DNA of 63,296 bases from JBLHHI01 sp047614125 (GTDB lineage Bacteria; Bacteroidota; Bacteroidia; NS11-12g; UBA9320): contig JBLHHI010000001.1 in assembly GCA_047614125.1 (NCBI GenBank), positions 1-63,296 on the forward strand, given 5' to 3'. The notes beneath the pieces are model-generated. The model saw nothing but the letters and a program-made list of their open reading frames with translations, searched no databases and was not told the DNA's origin. Each line of letters starts with the position of its first letter. Positions within the stretch are counted from its first letter, which is position 1. Shown here in pieces: positions 17,642 to 25,858 of this stretch. The position numbers and the translations under genes were made by a program.

Positions 17642-18150
17642 TACACAAAAACCGCGTGCTCAATTTTGTTTAGCTCAGACATTACGAGCTCTTTGCCGTA
17701 CGAATCTTTTAAGAGTTCGAAGGGTTTCATCCGACTTAATGAAATTGAAGGTGTTTGAAGCCAAAGGTAGAATTGCTCGTTCGAATCAAACACTTGTGAG
17801 CCAAGTTGGGTTACTTCGGCAAGCTCAATGATTTTTTCTGTGTGAATGGACTTAAATACAAAGTTCTTTTCCTTTTTATTGCGCTGAAGTGTTTTGATTG
17901 ACACATCTAAATATTCTGCCCAATCATTTTCTGTAAATGGAGCCAAGTTCTTTATTAATTCGAATAAGGAATAAGGAATGCCATCTCGGATGGTGTGGAT
18001 GACCAACATTTTATTATGAAAAAAATTGGCGTAGCTCATGCCTGATGAGCGGAATGGTAATGCATTTGCGAGTGATACCTTGGAAGCATATACCCCGAAA
18101 GCTTCGTTTAACACGTTGATTTCTTGCTCGTTGGAATCAATGACTTTCAT
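17641..18150 (-). CDS. Xre/MbcA/ParS-type antitoxin of the RES toxin
   Basis: 169 residues. The central part (about 70-115) is the Xre-like DNA-binding region (TENDWAEYLDVSIKTLQRNKK), and the C-terminal third is the toxin-binding domain (GSQVFDSNEQFYLWLQTPS, then PFELLKDSYGKELV). The first 60 residues are an extra N-terminal part. The domain binds and blocks RES toxins, and the complex usually represses its own promoter. A -7 box and two direct repeats lie just upstream. Confidence 0.88.
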   Translation of the reverse strand: MKVIDSNEQEINVLNEAFGVYASKVSLANALPFRSSGMSYANFFHNKMLVIHTIRDGIPYSLFELIKNLAPFTENDWAEYLDVSIKTLQRNKKEKNFVFKSIHTEKIIELAEVTQLGSQVFDSNEQFYLWLQTPSISLSRMKPFELLKDSYGKELVMSELNKIEHAVFV

Positions 18151-18168
18151 TATTTAGACACTTGACTA

Positions 18169-18176
18169 CAAATGTA
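18169..18176 (-). promoter_or_regulatory. Candidate -7 box of the toxin-antitoxin operon (TACATTTG)
   Basis: A perfect TAnnTTTG match, 18 nt before the antitoxin ATG. The first direct repeat begins 9 nt upstream of it. Confidence 0.5.
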
Positions 18177-18184
18177 CGACTTTT

Positions 18185-18239
18185 GTCTTGGTTTGAAAAA
18201 TTTTCCAACAAAGATTTTGTTCCAGTCTTGCTTTGAAAA
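18185..18239. promoter_or_regulatory. Pair of direct repeats, candidate antitoxin operators
   Basis: GTCTTGGTTTGAAAA at 18185-18199 and GTCTTGCTTTGAAAA at 18225-18239 match at 14 of 15 positions, exactly 40 bp apart (about four helical turns). They lie between the S46 peptidase stop and the -7 box of the toxin-antitoxin operon, as expected for autoregulatory sites. This role is inferred from position. Confidence 0.5.
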
Positions 18240-20378
18240 TTACAATTCTACCTCCAACTCCTTTAAAACATTATCCGCTTCACTAATGTATTTCATAACA
18301 TAAAGCACGTAACGAATATCCACGCCAATGGAGCGAGAATAGGATTCGTTCCATTCAAAATCATTGATCGTAGCTGAAGTAGCCCGATCAAAGTTAATGC
18401 CCACCAACTCTCCCTTAGAGTTTAATATGGGGCTTCCACTGTTGCCACCGGTTGTGTCGAGGTTGTATAACATTCCAACTACAACTTGCTTTCGAGTAGG
18501 ATGGAGGAGCTTATCGCTTGCCTGTATCGTCTTATATTTCTCAAGCAAGTGATCCGGCATATAGTAATCTCCTTCTGATTCTGCTTTTTGCAAGATGCCA
18601 CTAACCGTGGTATATGGGTCGTTGTAAACCGCATCCATTGGCTGGTAGCCTTTAACGTATCCGTAGGTCAATCGGAGGGTTGCATTGGCATCTGGAATAA
18701 ATTGCCCACCAAAAAATTGTTCTTTAACCTCTGCCAACATTGGCATTAATGCATCCAGCTCATTGTTGATTTCTGACCATTCTTTGCCAATGGCATTGGT
18801 CTCTGCATCCAAAAGCATTGCGCATGCAACTACTGCGTCGTTCGACTTAAAAAACGATTTGGGATTTTTATCAAATAAGTCAATCATTTTCTGACGATTA
18901 GAAAATGCAGACTTAGCCCAGACCTTTTGAATCCGAGCTTCAATCTCGTTCAGGGTTGGGTTCTTAACACCCAACTCATCCATCGTTTTTTGCGCTCTCC
19001 CGCCGCCCGTTTTGTGAATGCGAAACAATAATCTTGAAAAGAATTTAGCATCTAAATCTGTGGTGTAAATTCGGTATCCCGATTTCAACTCCTTTGCCAG
19101 CTTTTCTTGGTAATCCTCCGTAATGACTTGTTTGCTTTTTACAACACGAAGTTTTCCGTTTCCAGCAAACTGGGCAGCGAAAAACACACCTGAACAGCTG
19201 TATAACTGGTTGAGATAAATGTAGTCGTCGGCAATCTTATTTTTGCGGTCGTACAGATCTTCAATGCTCGAAAGTAAGTTGGCATACTTGGTTAAATCTC
19301 TTCCATCGTTTTCAATAAACTCTTTCAACTGACTTTGGTCTGAGTATCGATCTTCAATGATAGACGTGCGCTGCAAGCCCTGCATCTTACCTTTAAAGTT
19401 TTTAGTTGTATTGCTAAGGGAAGCCAATGTGCCCGCGTACCTAAGTTGCTTGGCCTTGTCGTTTGCTGCATCCACTTGAAAAAGTTTAATCCGCTCATCA
19501 AACCAAGAACTTATGGTTGGTAAAATGTGGTTGTTTTGGTACGTTAAAAACTCGGCTGGAGCATGTCGGTACGTTGTACCTGGATATCCCAAAATAAAGA
19601 CAAAATCGTTTTCATTGGTACCTTCAGCTTTTACTTTTAAGTGTTTTTCTGGATGATAAGGTTCGCCGTTTTCATACACGCGGACGATGCTAAAGTCGCC
19701 GTTGTGTCTTGGCCAAACCCAATTATCCGATTCTCCTCCAAACTTCCCAACTGCTTGCGGCGGAACGTATACCAGGCGTACATCTTCTAACAACTTATAT
19801 CGAAACAAGGTGTAATATCTTCCCACAAACATCTCGGATATTTTAATTTCCAAATCGGGGTAAATTCCTTGTTCTGTTTTTTCGATTCGGTCAATGTTGT
19901 CGGCAATCATTTTCTTTCGATCCTTAGGCGAGGTAGCGCCATCAACGCCTTCTAGAACACCTTCGCTTACATCTTCGAAACTCAATGTAATGCGGCATGG
20001 GAGGGTGGTTTTGAGCTCATCTTCTGGAGCCGCGGCATAAAAGCCATTTTCCAAATAATTCTGTTCTGGTGAACTCAAAGAAGCTACCGAACCAAAAACA
20101 CAATGGTGGTTGGTAATAACCAGTCCTTTATCAGAAATAAACGATCCTGTGCATCCACCCAAACGAACCAGGGCATTGGTCAATCCAATTTTGCCAGGTT
20201 CATAAATATCACTTTGAGGAATTTGCAAGCCAGCTTTGGCCAAATCAAGGCTTCCCAATTGAGCTAATGGGTACATCCCTTCTTCTTTATCTTTTGGAAT
20301 AAATGATGCGGAAACAATCAGTATTAAGGAAAGCATGATTAAGGAAACGGAATAATTTAAGATTTTAGTTATGCGCAT
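18240..20378 (-). CDS. S46-family dipeptidyl peptidase, DPP11-like
   Basis: 712 residues, normal for S46. A signal peptide is present (about 1-27). The chymotrypsin-like triad can be read: His in TNHHCVFGSV, Asp in RHNGDFSIVR and S647 in GGNSGSP. R665 in GINFDR lies 18 residues after the catalytic Ser, the same offset as S655/R673 of Porphyromonas gingivalis DPP11; DPP7 has Gly there. Specificity for Asp or Glu at P1 is therefore likely. The enzyme acts in the periplasm to release dipeptides. It follows mlaF by 37 nt on the same strand. Confidence 0.9.
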   Translation of the reverse strand: MRITKILNYSVSLIMLSLILIVSASFIPKDKEEGMYPLAQLGSLDLAKAGLQIPQSDIYEPGKIGLTNALVRLGGCTGSFISDKGLVITNHHCVFGSVASLSSPEQNYLENGFYAAAPEDELKTTLPCRITLSFEDVSEGVLEGVDGATSPKDRKKMIADNIDRIEKTEQGIYPDLEIKISEMFVGRYYTLFRYKLLEDVRLVYVPPQAVGKFGGESDNWVWPRHNGDFSIVRVYENGEPYHPEKHLKVKAEGTNENDFVFILGYPGTTYRHAPAEFLTYQNNHILPTISSWFDERIKLFQVDAANDKAKQLRYAGTLASLSNTTKNFKGKMQGLQRTSIIEDRYSDQSQLKEFIENDGRDLTKYANLLSSIEDLYDRKNKIADDYIYLNQLYSCSGVFFAAQFAGNGKLRVVKSKQVITEDYQEKLAKELKSGYRIYTTDLDAKFFSRLLFRIHKTGGGRAQKTMDELGVKNPTLNEIEARIQKVWAKSAFSNRQKMIDLFDKNPKSFFKSNDAVVACAMLLDAETNAIGKEWSEINNELDALMPMLAEVKEQFFGGQFIPDANATLRLTYGYVKGYQPMDAVYNDPYTTVSGILQKAESEGDYYMPDHLLEKYKTIQASDKLLHPTRKQVVVGMLYNLDTTGGNSGSPILNSKGELVGINFDRATSATINDFEWNESYSRSIGVDIRYVLYVMKYISEADNVLKELEVEL

Positions 20379-20415
20379 TTGTTCTTTGTGATTGTAAATT
20401 GAAAAAGGAAATTAC

Positions 20416-21147
20416 TTATTCGAAATAGGAAGCATTAATAAAGGCGTTAAGCTCGGGGTTTTTAGCAGTTCTAACATCCTTCCTTGGTCCTTCCCACCAC
20501 TTTTCGCCTTCGTTAATAAAAATAATATGATCGCCAATGTCGAAAACTGTTTTCATATCATGAGTATTTATGATGGTGGTTATTTGGAATTCCTGTGTGA
20601 TCTCTTTCAACAGCTCATCAATTACACGGGATGTTACTGGATCAAGACCCGAATTTGGCTCGTCGCAAAACAAATACTTAATATCTAGGGCAATGGCTCG
20701 AGCAATACCAACTCGTTTTTTCATTCCACCACTAATTTCTGCCGAATATTTATTATTAACTCCCTCTAAATGTACCTGTTCCAAACAAAAGTTGACTCGA
20801 TCAAGGCGCTCTTCCTTAGTCATTGTCGTAAACATCTTTAGCGGAAATTCAATGTTTTCTTCAACGGTCGCAGAATCAAAAAGCGCCGTTCCTTGAAACA
20901 GCATTCCTATGTCTCGACGAACATCGCGAACGGCCTTATCATCAAGTTGATGAAAATTCGCCTCGTCATACAAAACCTGACCAGCAGTGGGCTTTAGCAA
21001 GCCTACCATACACTTCATCAGTACACTTTTACCACTCCCACTAGCGCCAATAATTAAATTGGTTTTACCCGGTTGAAAGGTGGTTGAAACGTGCTTCAAA
21101 ACCTCTTTATCTTCAAACGACTTGCTTACGTTTACCAGTTCAATCAT
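20416..21147 (-). CDS. mlaF: MlaF-like ABC transporter ATP-binding protein
   Basis: 243 residues. Walker A GASGSGKS, signature ISGGMKKRVGIARA (the MlaF form), Walker B YLFCDEPNSGLD and a His switch in NTHDMKT. It powers transport of phospholipids between outer and inner membranes with MlaE. It starts 9 nt after mlaE. No mlaD gene is seen next to the pair. Confidence 0.9.
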   Translation of the reverse strand: MIELVNVSKSFEDKEVLKHVSTTFQPGKTNLIIGASGSGKSVLMKCMVGLLKPTAGQVLYDEANFHQLDDKAVRDVRRDIGMLFQGTALFDSATVEENIEFPLKMFTTMTKEERLDRVNFCLEQVHLEGVNNKYSAEISGGMKKRVGIARAIALDIKYLFCDEPNSGLDPVTSRVIDELLKEITQEFQITTIINTHDMKTVFDIGDHIIFINEGEKWWEGPRKDVRTAKNPELNAFINASYFE

Positions 21148-21156
21148 TGTGTTGTC

Positions 21157-21894
21157 TTACAGAAGTAATTGGGTGAGTATGTAATCCGAAAATAAAATAA
21201 GCACCGCGCTGTACACTACTGCCTTGGTACTGCTGGCACCTACCTCTAAGGCACCTCCGCTGGTGTAGTAGCCCTGATAACAAGAAACCGAAGTTATGAT
21301 GAAGGCATAGGTGAAGGCTTTTATTAAAGAGAAAATGAGATTAAACGTTAAAAAACTTTCTCGAGCACCTTGCATATATTCATCGGGCGTTAATATACCG
21401 CTGGCCTGACCTGCAATAATTCCTCCCATATTGCTTAAAAAAATAGAGATGATGATGAGTGCCGGTATCATTACCAAGCCAGCAATAATCTTGGGCAGAG
21501 CAATAAATCCGGCCGAGTTAATGCCCATAATATCTAAGGCGTCTATTTGCTCACCAACCCGCATTGTTCCTATTTCGGAGGCAATGTGCGATCCTACATT
21601 ACCGGCCAAAACCAAGCAAGTAATAGTTGGAGCCAGTTCGAGCATTGACGAATCACTCACAATTGAGCCAATTACTGGATTTGCTACCAGCGGACTTACC
21701 AATTGATACGCGATTTGCAGCGTTGTTACAGCACCTTGAAAAAAGGCGATAATGGCTACAATGGCCAACGACCCAATACCTATGTTTTTCATCTCGAGCA
21801 TGGTACGCTCCCAATAAACATGAAATTTCTCGGGACGAGAAAACATACTTTGCAGAAACAGGCAATACTTTCCGAAATGATAGAAGATTTGCAT
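21157..21894 (-). CDS. mlaE: MlaE-like ABC transporter permease
   Basis: 245 residues. An N-terminal amphipathic part (about 1-40) is followed by about five membrane helices. Family motifs are GNVGSHIASEIGTMRVGEQIDAL in the middle and a C-terminal GASSTKAVVYSAVL. It forms the inner-membrane channel of the Mla lipid transport system. Transcribed with mlaF and perhaps the S46 peptidase gene. A weak -7-like TATATTTA lies at 21919-21912 upstream. Confidence 0.9.
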   Translation of the reverse strand: MQIFYHFGKYCLFLQSMFSRPEKFHVYWERTMLEMKNIGIGSLAIVAIIAFFQGAVTTLQIAYQLVSPLVANPVIGSIVSDSSMLELAPTITCLVLAGNVGSHIASEIGTMRVGEQIDALDIMGINSAGFIALPKIIAGLVMIPALIIISIFLSNMGGIIAGQASGILTPDEYMQGARESFLTFNLIFSLIKAFTYAFIITSVSCYQGYYTSGGALEVGASSTKAVVYSAVLILFSDYILTQLLL

Positions 21895-21951
21895 TTTTTA
21901 CTTTAAGGCGGTAAATATATTGGTTTAACCGGTGTGTTGCCAAGAATCTCT

Positions 21952-21959
21952 TAGATTTG
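21952..21959 (+). promoter_or_regulatory. Candidate -7 box (TAGATTTG) of the SDR gene
   Basis: A perfect TAnnTTTG match, 25 nt before the ATG at 21985. Confidence 0.4.
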
Positions 21960-21984
21960 CTCATTAATGTGGAAAGAAAAATAA

Positions 21985-22704
21985 ATGCAGCCAAAGAATA
22001 AAAAACCTTGCGTACTTATAAGTGGAGGAACCAAGGGTATTGGATTAGCCTTAGTTCGAAAATTTGTTGCACATGGTTTTGTAGTTGCTACTTGTGGTAG
22101 GAGCGAGGACGCAATTGATTACTTGCGAAAGGAATTGAACGAGACATCTCCACAAAGCTTGGTGCTGGCATGCGATGTTAGAAACAAAGCGGCCTTAATG
22201 CACTTTTACAAGCAAGTATTCGAGCATTTTGGTAGACTCGATGTTTTGATCAACAATGCAGGTGTTTTTATTCCAGGTTCCTTGCACGAAGAAGAAGACG
22301 GGGTATTTGAAGTAATGATGGAAACCAACCTCAATGCCACCTATCATTTGAGCAGATTAGCGATTCCGGCAATCAAAAAGGCCCCAAAGCCACATATTTT
22401 TAATATTTGCTCAACGGCCAGTATAACACCGTATTTAAATGGTGGATCATATTGCATTTCTAAGTATGCTCAATATGGCCTTACGAAGGTATTGCGCGAA
22501 GAACTTAAGGAGTTTAACGTGCGGGTTACAGCCATCTTGCCGGGAGCCACGCTAACGGCGTCATGGGCTGGCACCGATTTACCCACGGATCGCTTCATTG
22601 ATCCAAACAGCATTGCTGATTTAATTTGGACAGCCTACAATCTACCAGCTTCGGTGGTTGTTGAAGACCTATTGGTCAGGCCAATGCAAGGAGATATCGA
22701 ATAA
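21985..22704 (+). CDS. Short-chain dehydrogenase/reductase
   Basis: 239 residues, classical SDR. The cofactor loop SGGTKGIG is at about 14-21. NNAGVF and the catalytic series follow: Ser in NICSTAS, then YCISK (YxxxK). A basic residue after the Gly-rich loop (CGRSED) suggests NADP(H). The substrate is unknown. It is divergent from mlaE. Confidence 0.85.
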   Translation: MQPKNKKPCVLISGGTKGIGLALVRKFVAHGFVVATCGRSEDAIDYLRKELNETSPQSLVLACDVRNKAALMHFYKQVFEHFGRLDVLINNAGVFIPGSLHEEEDGVFEVMMETNLNATYHLSRLAIPAIKKAPKPHIFNICSTASITPYLNGGSYCISKYAQYGLTKVLREELKEFNVRVTAILPGATLTASWAGTDLPTDRFIDPNSIADLIWTAYNLPASVVVEDLLVRPMQGDIE

Positions 22705-22766
22705 GGGAAGTGTTACTTGACACTGACAAATGTTTTTATTTATGGATTTAATTTCGTTGTAAATTA

Positions 22767-22774
22767 TATTTTTG
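22767..22774 (+). promoter_or_regulatory. Candidate -7 box (TATTTTTG) of the T9SS cargo gene
   Basis: A perfect TAnnTTTG match, 21 nt before the ATG at 22796. Confidence 0.45.
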
Positions 22775-22795
22775 CGGTAATCTTAAAAAAGAATA

Positions 22796-24139
22796 ATGAA
22801 AAGAAGTAGTTACTATGTTTTAACCCTTGGGTTAGTATGTGCTTTTGTTGGCAGCACTTTCGCTCAACAAACTTTAAAAATGGATGATCACTCTCATCCC
22901 GTTAAATACAGCGAAGCTAAAGGGCCTTACGGCGGAACCTTGGGCAAGAAGGCAAACGTAAACGAATGGTTTAGCCCACGTCAGTTAATGTCTGATTATG
23001 GAGCTACTTTTTCTGGACCGGGATTTTTTCCATTGTTCCAAGATTCATCGGTTTTCTACGTACCAAGCGCAACCGCACAAAATCAAAATCCTTTTAGCAA
23101 CGGATTTAACTTGTACGGTACTGTTTTTCAACCGTCTGACGAGTTGTACTCCTTGCAAACTTCTGATGGAGCGTCATTTGATCGATTTGATCGACCCATT
23201 TGTGATTCCATCTATTTTCCATACTCTTACATCCGTCAAGTAGATCAAATCGATGTTAGCGGAGAGATGATTGATGTTGTAGACACCATTTACGTTCATT
23301 ACTACGAGAACAAAAACTTAACTACGACTTGGCAGTTTAACAACTCTGAAGAAACTTTTTCAATGCCTATCACCGGCAACTTCAGCGTTAAAAGACTTGG
23401 ACCTTCCGATGTTACACACATCGATACTGTATTGTTGATGAAGGCTGCAGCTACAGACTCCACCTTGGAGGAAAGCATTAATCTAGGAGGTATTGCCTTG
23501 GCCGTTCCATCTACTGTTAACAAAATATTATCTAACAGTGCCTTAAACGATGCCAATGTGATAGGGTTCTCCATTGTTTACAAAACAATGGTTCCTTACT
23601 CATTTGGCGACACGATTTTGAGCTACAACGACAACGTAGTTCCATCCAAAAAATTGAACGCCTTTGGTACCGCATCGTATACAAACTCGGGTGCTCGGGT
23701 TATCCAAACAGATTACAACAACAACTCATTTGCTACCAACCGTCAAGTTCGTTACGGACAAAAAGATTTGGATCCATTAGTGGGCTACCTTCCAACACTA
23801 CAATCCGTTGGTTGGGGATCTGATTTCTACTTTGATGGAGCTTTTCATTTAGTTGGAGATAACTCTGTAGGAGACGTTCAAAATGAGTTGGGCGTTAAGG
23901 TGTATCCAAACCCAGCTTCAAAAGGAACCAACTTAGTCGTTAAAGCCAACAATGTTAAAGGCGGAACGGTTTCAATTGCCTTAATTGATTTGGTTGGTAA
24001 TACTGTGTACAACAGCGGAAGTATGAACTACCAGGCTGCTTACAACGTTTCTACATCAGCGCTTCTTCCAGGCATTTACTTCGTGAGTGTTTCTGCAAAT
24101 GGAATATCATCTACTCAAAAAGTAGTGATTACCGAATAA
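22796..24139 (+). CDS. Secreted T9SS cargo protein of unknown function
   Basis: 447 residues. A signal peptide ends at about residue 24 (GSTFAQQ). The central beta-rich region has CDSIYFPYSYIRQ and VVDTIYVHYYEN, matched by VDSVAFLYQYGRR and SVDTLVIQFYND in the protein at 50208-51404, so the two are paralogues. The C-terminal 75 residues form a type A T9SS sorting domain (VKVYPNPASKG, LIDLVGNTVY, LPGIYFVSV, ending VVITE). The function is unknown. A strong terminator follows. Confidence 0.8.
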   Translation: MKRSSYYVLTLGLVCAFVGSTFAQQTLKMDDHSHPVKYSEAKGPYGGTLGKKANVNEWFSPRQLMSDYGATFSGPGFFPLFQDSSVFYVPSATAQNQNPFSNGFNLYGTVFQPSDELYSLQTSDGASFDRFDRPICDSIYFPYSYIRQVDQIDVSGEMIDVVDTIYVHYYENKNLTTTWQFNNSEETFSMPITGNFSVKRLGPSDVTHIDTVLLMKAAATDSTLEESINLGGIALAVPSTVNKILSNSALNDANVIGFSIVYKTMVPYSFGDTILSYNDNVVPSKKLNAFGTASYTNSGARVIQTDYNNNSFATNRQVRYGQKDLDPLVGYLPTLQSVGWGSDFYFDGAFHLVGDNSVGDVQNELGVKVYPNPASKGTNLVVKANNVKGGTVSIALIDLVGNTVYNSGSMNYQAAYNVSTSALLPGIYFVSVSANGISSTQKVVITE

Positions 24140-24157
24140 GATTTATATCCAAACATC

Positions 24158-24190
24158 AAAAAGGTCCTGCAATGCAGGACCTTTTTTTTT
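24158..24190 (+). terminator. Intrinsic terminator after the T9SS cargo gene
   Basis: GGTCCTGC (24163-24170) pairs with GCAGGACC (24174-24181) around a 3-nt loop and is followed by nine T. A run of A before the stem extends the pairing. Confidence 0.9.
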
Positions 24191-24308
24191 GCGATTAATT
24201 TTCACCCTTAAGCCTTATTTTTTCGAATAATACATTTTTTACGCTGGTCCGCAGAAATCAAGCATAAACCATAAACTCGTTTATCATTGGTTAGCCAACA
24301 TCCACTTG

Positions 24309-24332
24309 TTCCTCGAGCTGAAGCACGAGGAA
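24309..24332. repeat. REP-like hairpin between convergent genes
   Basis: TTCCTCG and CGAGGAA form a 7-bp stem that continues, after one mismatch, with GCT/AGC around a 2-nt loop. ACCTGTCAGGT, an 11-bp palindrome with one central base, follows at 24339-24349. Such hairpins with a CCTCG/CGAGG core remind me of dispersed REP-type elements in Bacteroidota. No associated transposase is in the window. The 253-nt gap holds no convincing gene. Confidence 0.4.
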
Positions 24333-24392
24333 ATTCATACCTGTCAGGTTTATTTAGGATTGCATCATTCATCAACCATTTACCTTTACCCA

Positions 24393-25097
24393 TTAACCAT
24401 TCTTCCTTGCCACAGTAATCTCCCGTTTCCCCATAGGGCCAAACGGATTCTCCACCTCAAAGCCAACCTGTTTTAAGTTGCGTTTAAACTGGCCTTGCGC
24501 GCAATAGGTTACCAAGAGGCCATTTGATTCCAAAAGATTGAACACCTTTTCAATATTGGGCAATACCCAAGGCGATGGCTGCTTTCCAGGGGCAAAAGCA
24601 TCAAAGTAAATTAAATCGAATCGCGAATCTGTTTCAAAATCTTCCAACTTCATCAAATATTTAGTAAGCTTAAAAGTTGAACTGAGTTCAATAATCTTTT
24701 CAAATTCGGAAGAATGAATCAGGTTATTTATTGGGTTTCGAACCTTAAGTACTTCATCAAAATTGAGTAAATCGTATTCTTCCTTAATCAAAGGATAGGG
24801 TTCAAGTGTATGGAAATCAACGGTTTGGTTAGATTCTTGAGCCCTTTGTAAGGTTAAAATAATGTTTAGGCCTGTGCCCATTCCAACTTCCAAAATTTTA
24901 ATAGGGTGTACAATGGATTGAAAAAAATCAAAGCCGTGCTTGATATAAATAAATTGAGATTCGGTTACAGCCCCCTTGTGACTGTGGTAGGCCTCATCCA
25001 TTTCAGGGATGTACAACGAGGAGCTTCCGTCGAAGGTTGTAATCACTTTTCGAGGTAAATAATCGGTATTCCCAGAATCTTTCACTTTATCCAACAT
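24393..25097 (-). CDS. mnmD: tRNA U34 methyltransferase MnmD
   Basis: 234 residues, the stand-alone methyltransferase (no FAD domain as in fused MnmC). Motifs: ITTFDGSSSLY and EAYHSHKGAVTES near the N-terminus, the SAM loop LEVGMGTGLN, IYFDAFAPGKQPSPW and the closing GPMGKREITVARK. The enzyme methylates 5-aminomethyl-2-thiouridine at the wobble position of some tRNAs. It is divergent from the glycosyltransferase gene. Confidence 0.9.
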   Translation of the reverse strand: MLDKVKDSGNTDYLPRKVITTFDGSSSLYIPEMDEAYHSHKGAVTESQFIYIKHGFDFFQSIVHPIKILEVGMGTGLNIILTLQRAQESNQTVDFHTLEPYPLIKEEYDLLNFDEVLKVRNPINNLIHSSEFEKIIELSSTFKLTKYLMKLEDFETDSRFDLIYFDAFAPGKQPSPWVLPNIEKVFNLLESNGLLVTYCAQGQFKRNLKQVGFEVENPFGPMGKREITVARKNG

Positions 25098-25127
25098 AAA
25101 ATATTTTCTTTGCGCACACTTTCAGAC

Positions 25128-25850
25128 ATGACAAATAAAAAGGTTTCCATCGTAATTCCGGCCTACAATGAAGGCAAAACCATCCACCTTATTCTTGATA
25201 AGGTAAAAGGAGTACAGCTCATCAACGATTTAGAAAAAGAAATAATCATCGTTAACGATTGCTCAAATGATAATACGACCGAAGCAGTGAATCGCTATAT
25301 AGATGAAAACAAAGACCTAAACATTCGATTGTTAGAACATACCGTTAACAGTGGGAAAGGAGCAGCCTTGCATACTGGAATAGCAGGTGCCACAGGCAAA
25401 TACGTCCTCATTCAAGATGCTGATTTAGAGTACGATCCAATTGAGTATAATGAGCTTTTAATACCCTTAGAAACGAATGAAGCAGATGTGGTTTATGGCT
25501 CGCGTTTTATAGGTGGGAAGCCGCATCGAATTCTTTTTTTCTGGCATACCATTGGCAATAAAATGCTCACCACCTTAAGCAATGTATTCACCAATTTGAA
25601 TCTTACCGATATGGAAACTTGTTACAAGGTTTTCCGTACCGAGATGATTCAATCACTGCACCTCAAAGAAAAGAGATTTGGCTTTGAACCAGAAGTAACC
25701 GCTAAAATATCCAGAATCCCAAAAATTCGCATCTACGAGATCGGCATCGCGTATTATGGAAGAACCTACGAGGACGGAAAGAAAATAGGCTGGAAGGATG
25801 GTTTTAGAGCGTTGTGGTGCATTTTTAAATACAATGTCTTAAGCAAGTAA
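25128..25850 (+). CDS. Glycosyltransferase family 2, polyprenyl-phosphate sugar transferase-like
   Basis: 240 residues from the ATG at 25128; an in-frame TTG at 25110 is less likely. The GT-A fold is clear: VSIVIPAYNEGKT at the start, IIIVNDCSND, then QDADLEYDP with the metal-binding DAD. METCYKVFR and RFGFEPEVTAKI are typical of the DPM1-like branch, which charges polyprenyl phosphate with a hexose. There are no C-terminal membrane helices. The next gene, a membrane GT-C-like protein, follows by 8 nt and could use the lipid-linked sugar. Confidence 0.85.
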   Translation: MTNKKVSIVIPAYNEGKTIHLILDKVKGVQLINDLEKEIIIVNDCSNDNTTEAVNRYIDENKDLNIRLLEHTVNSGKGAALHTGIAGATGKYVLIQDADLEYDPIEYNELLIPLETNEADVVYGSRFIGGKPHRILFFWHTIGNKMLTTLSNVFTNLNLTDMETCYKVFRTEMIQSLHLKEKRFGFEPEVTAKISRIPKIRIYEIGIAYYGRTYEDGKKIGWKDGFRALWCIFKYNVLSK

Positions 25851-25858
25851 ACACAAAA

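Noticed and set aside
24208..24393. 61-codon minus-strand frame between convergent genes
   Set aside because: It consists of translated palindromes of a REP-like region and has no protein character.
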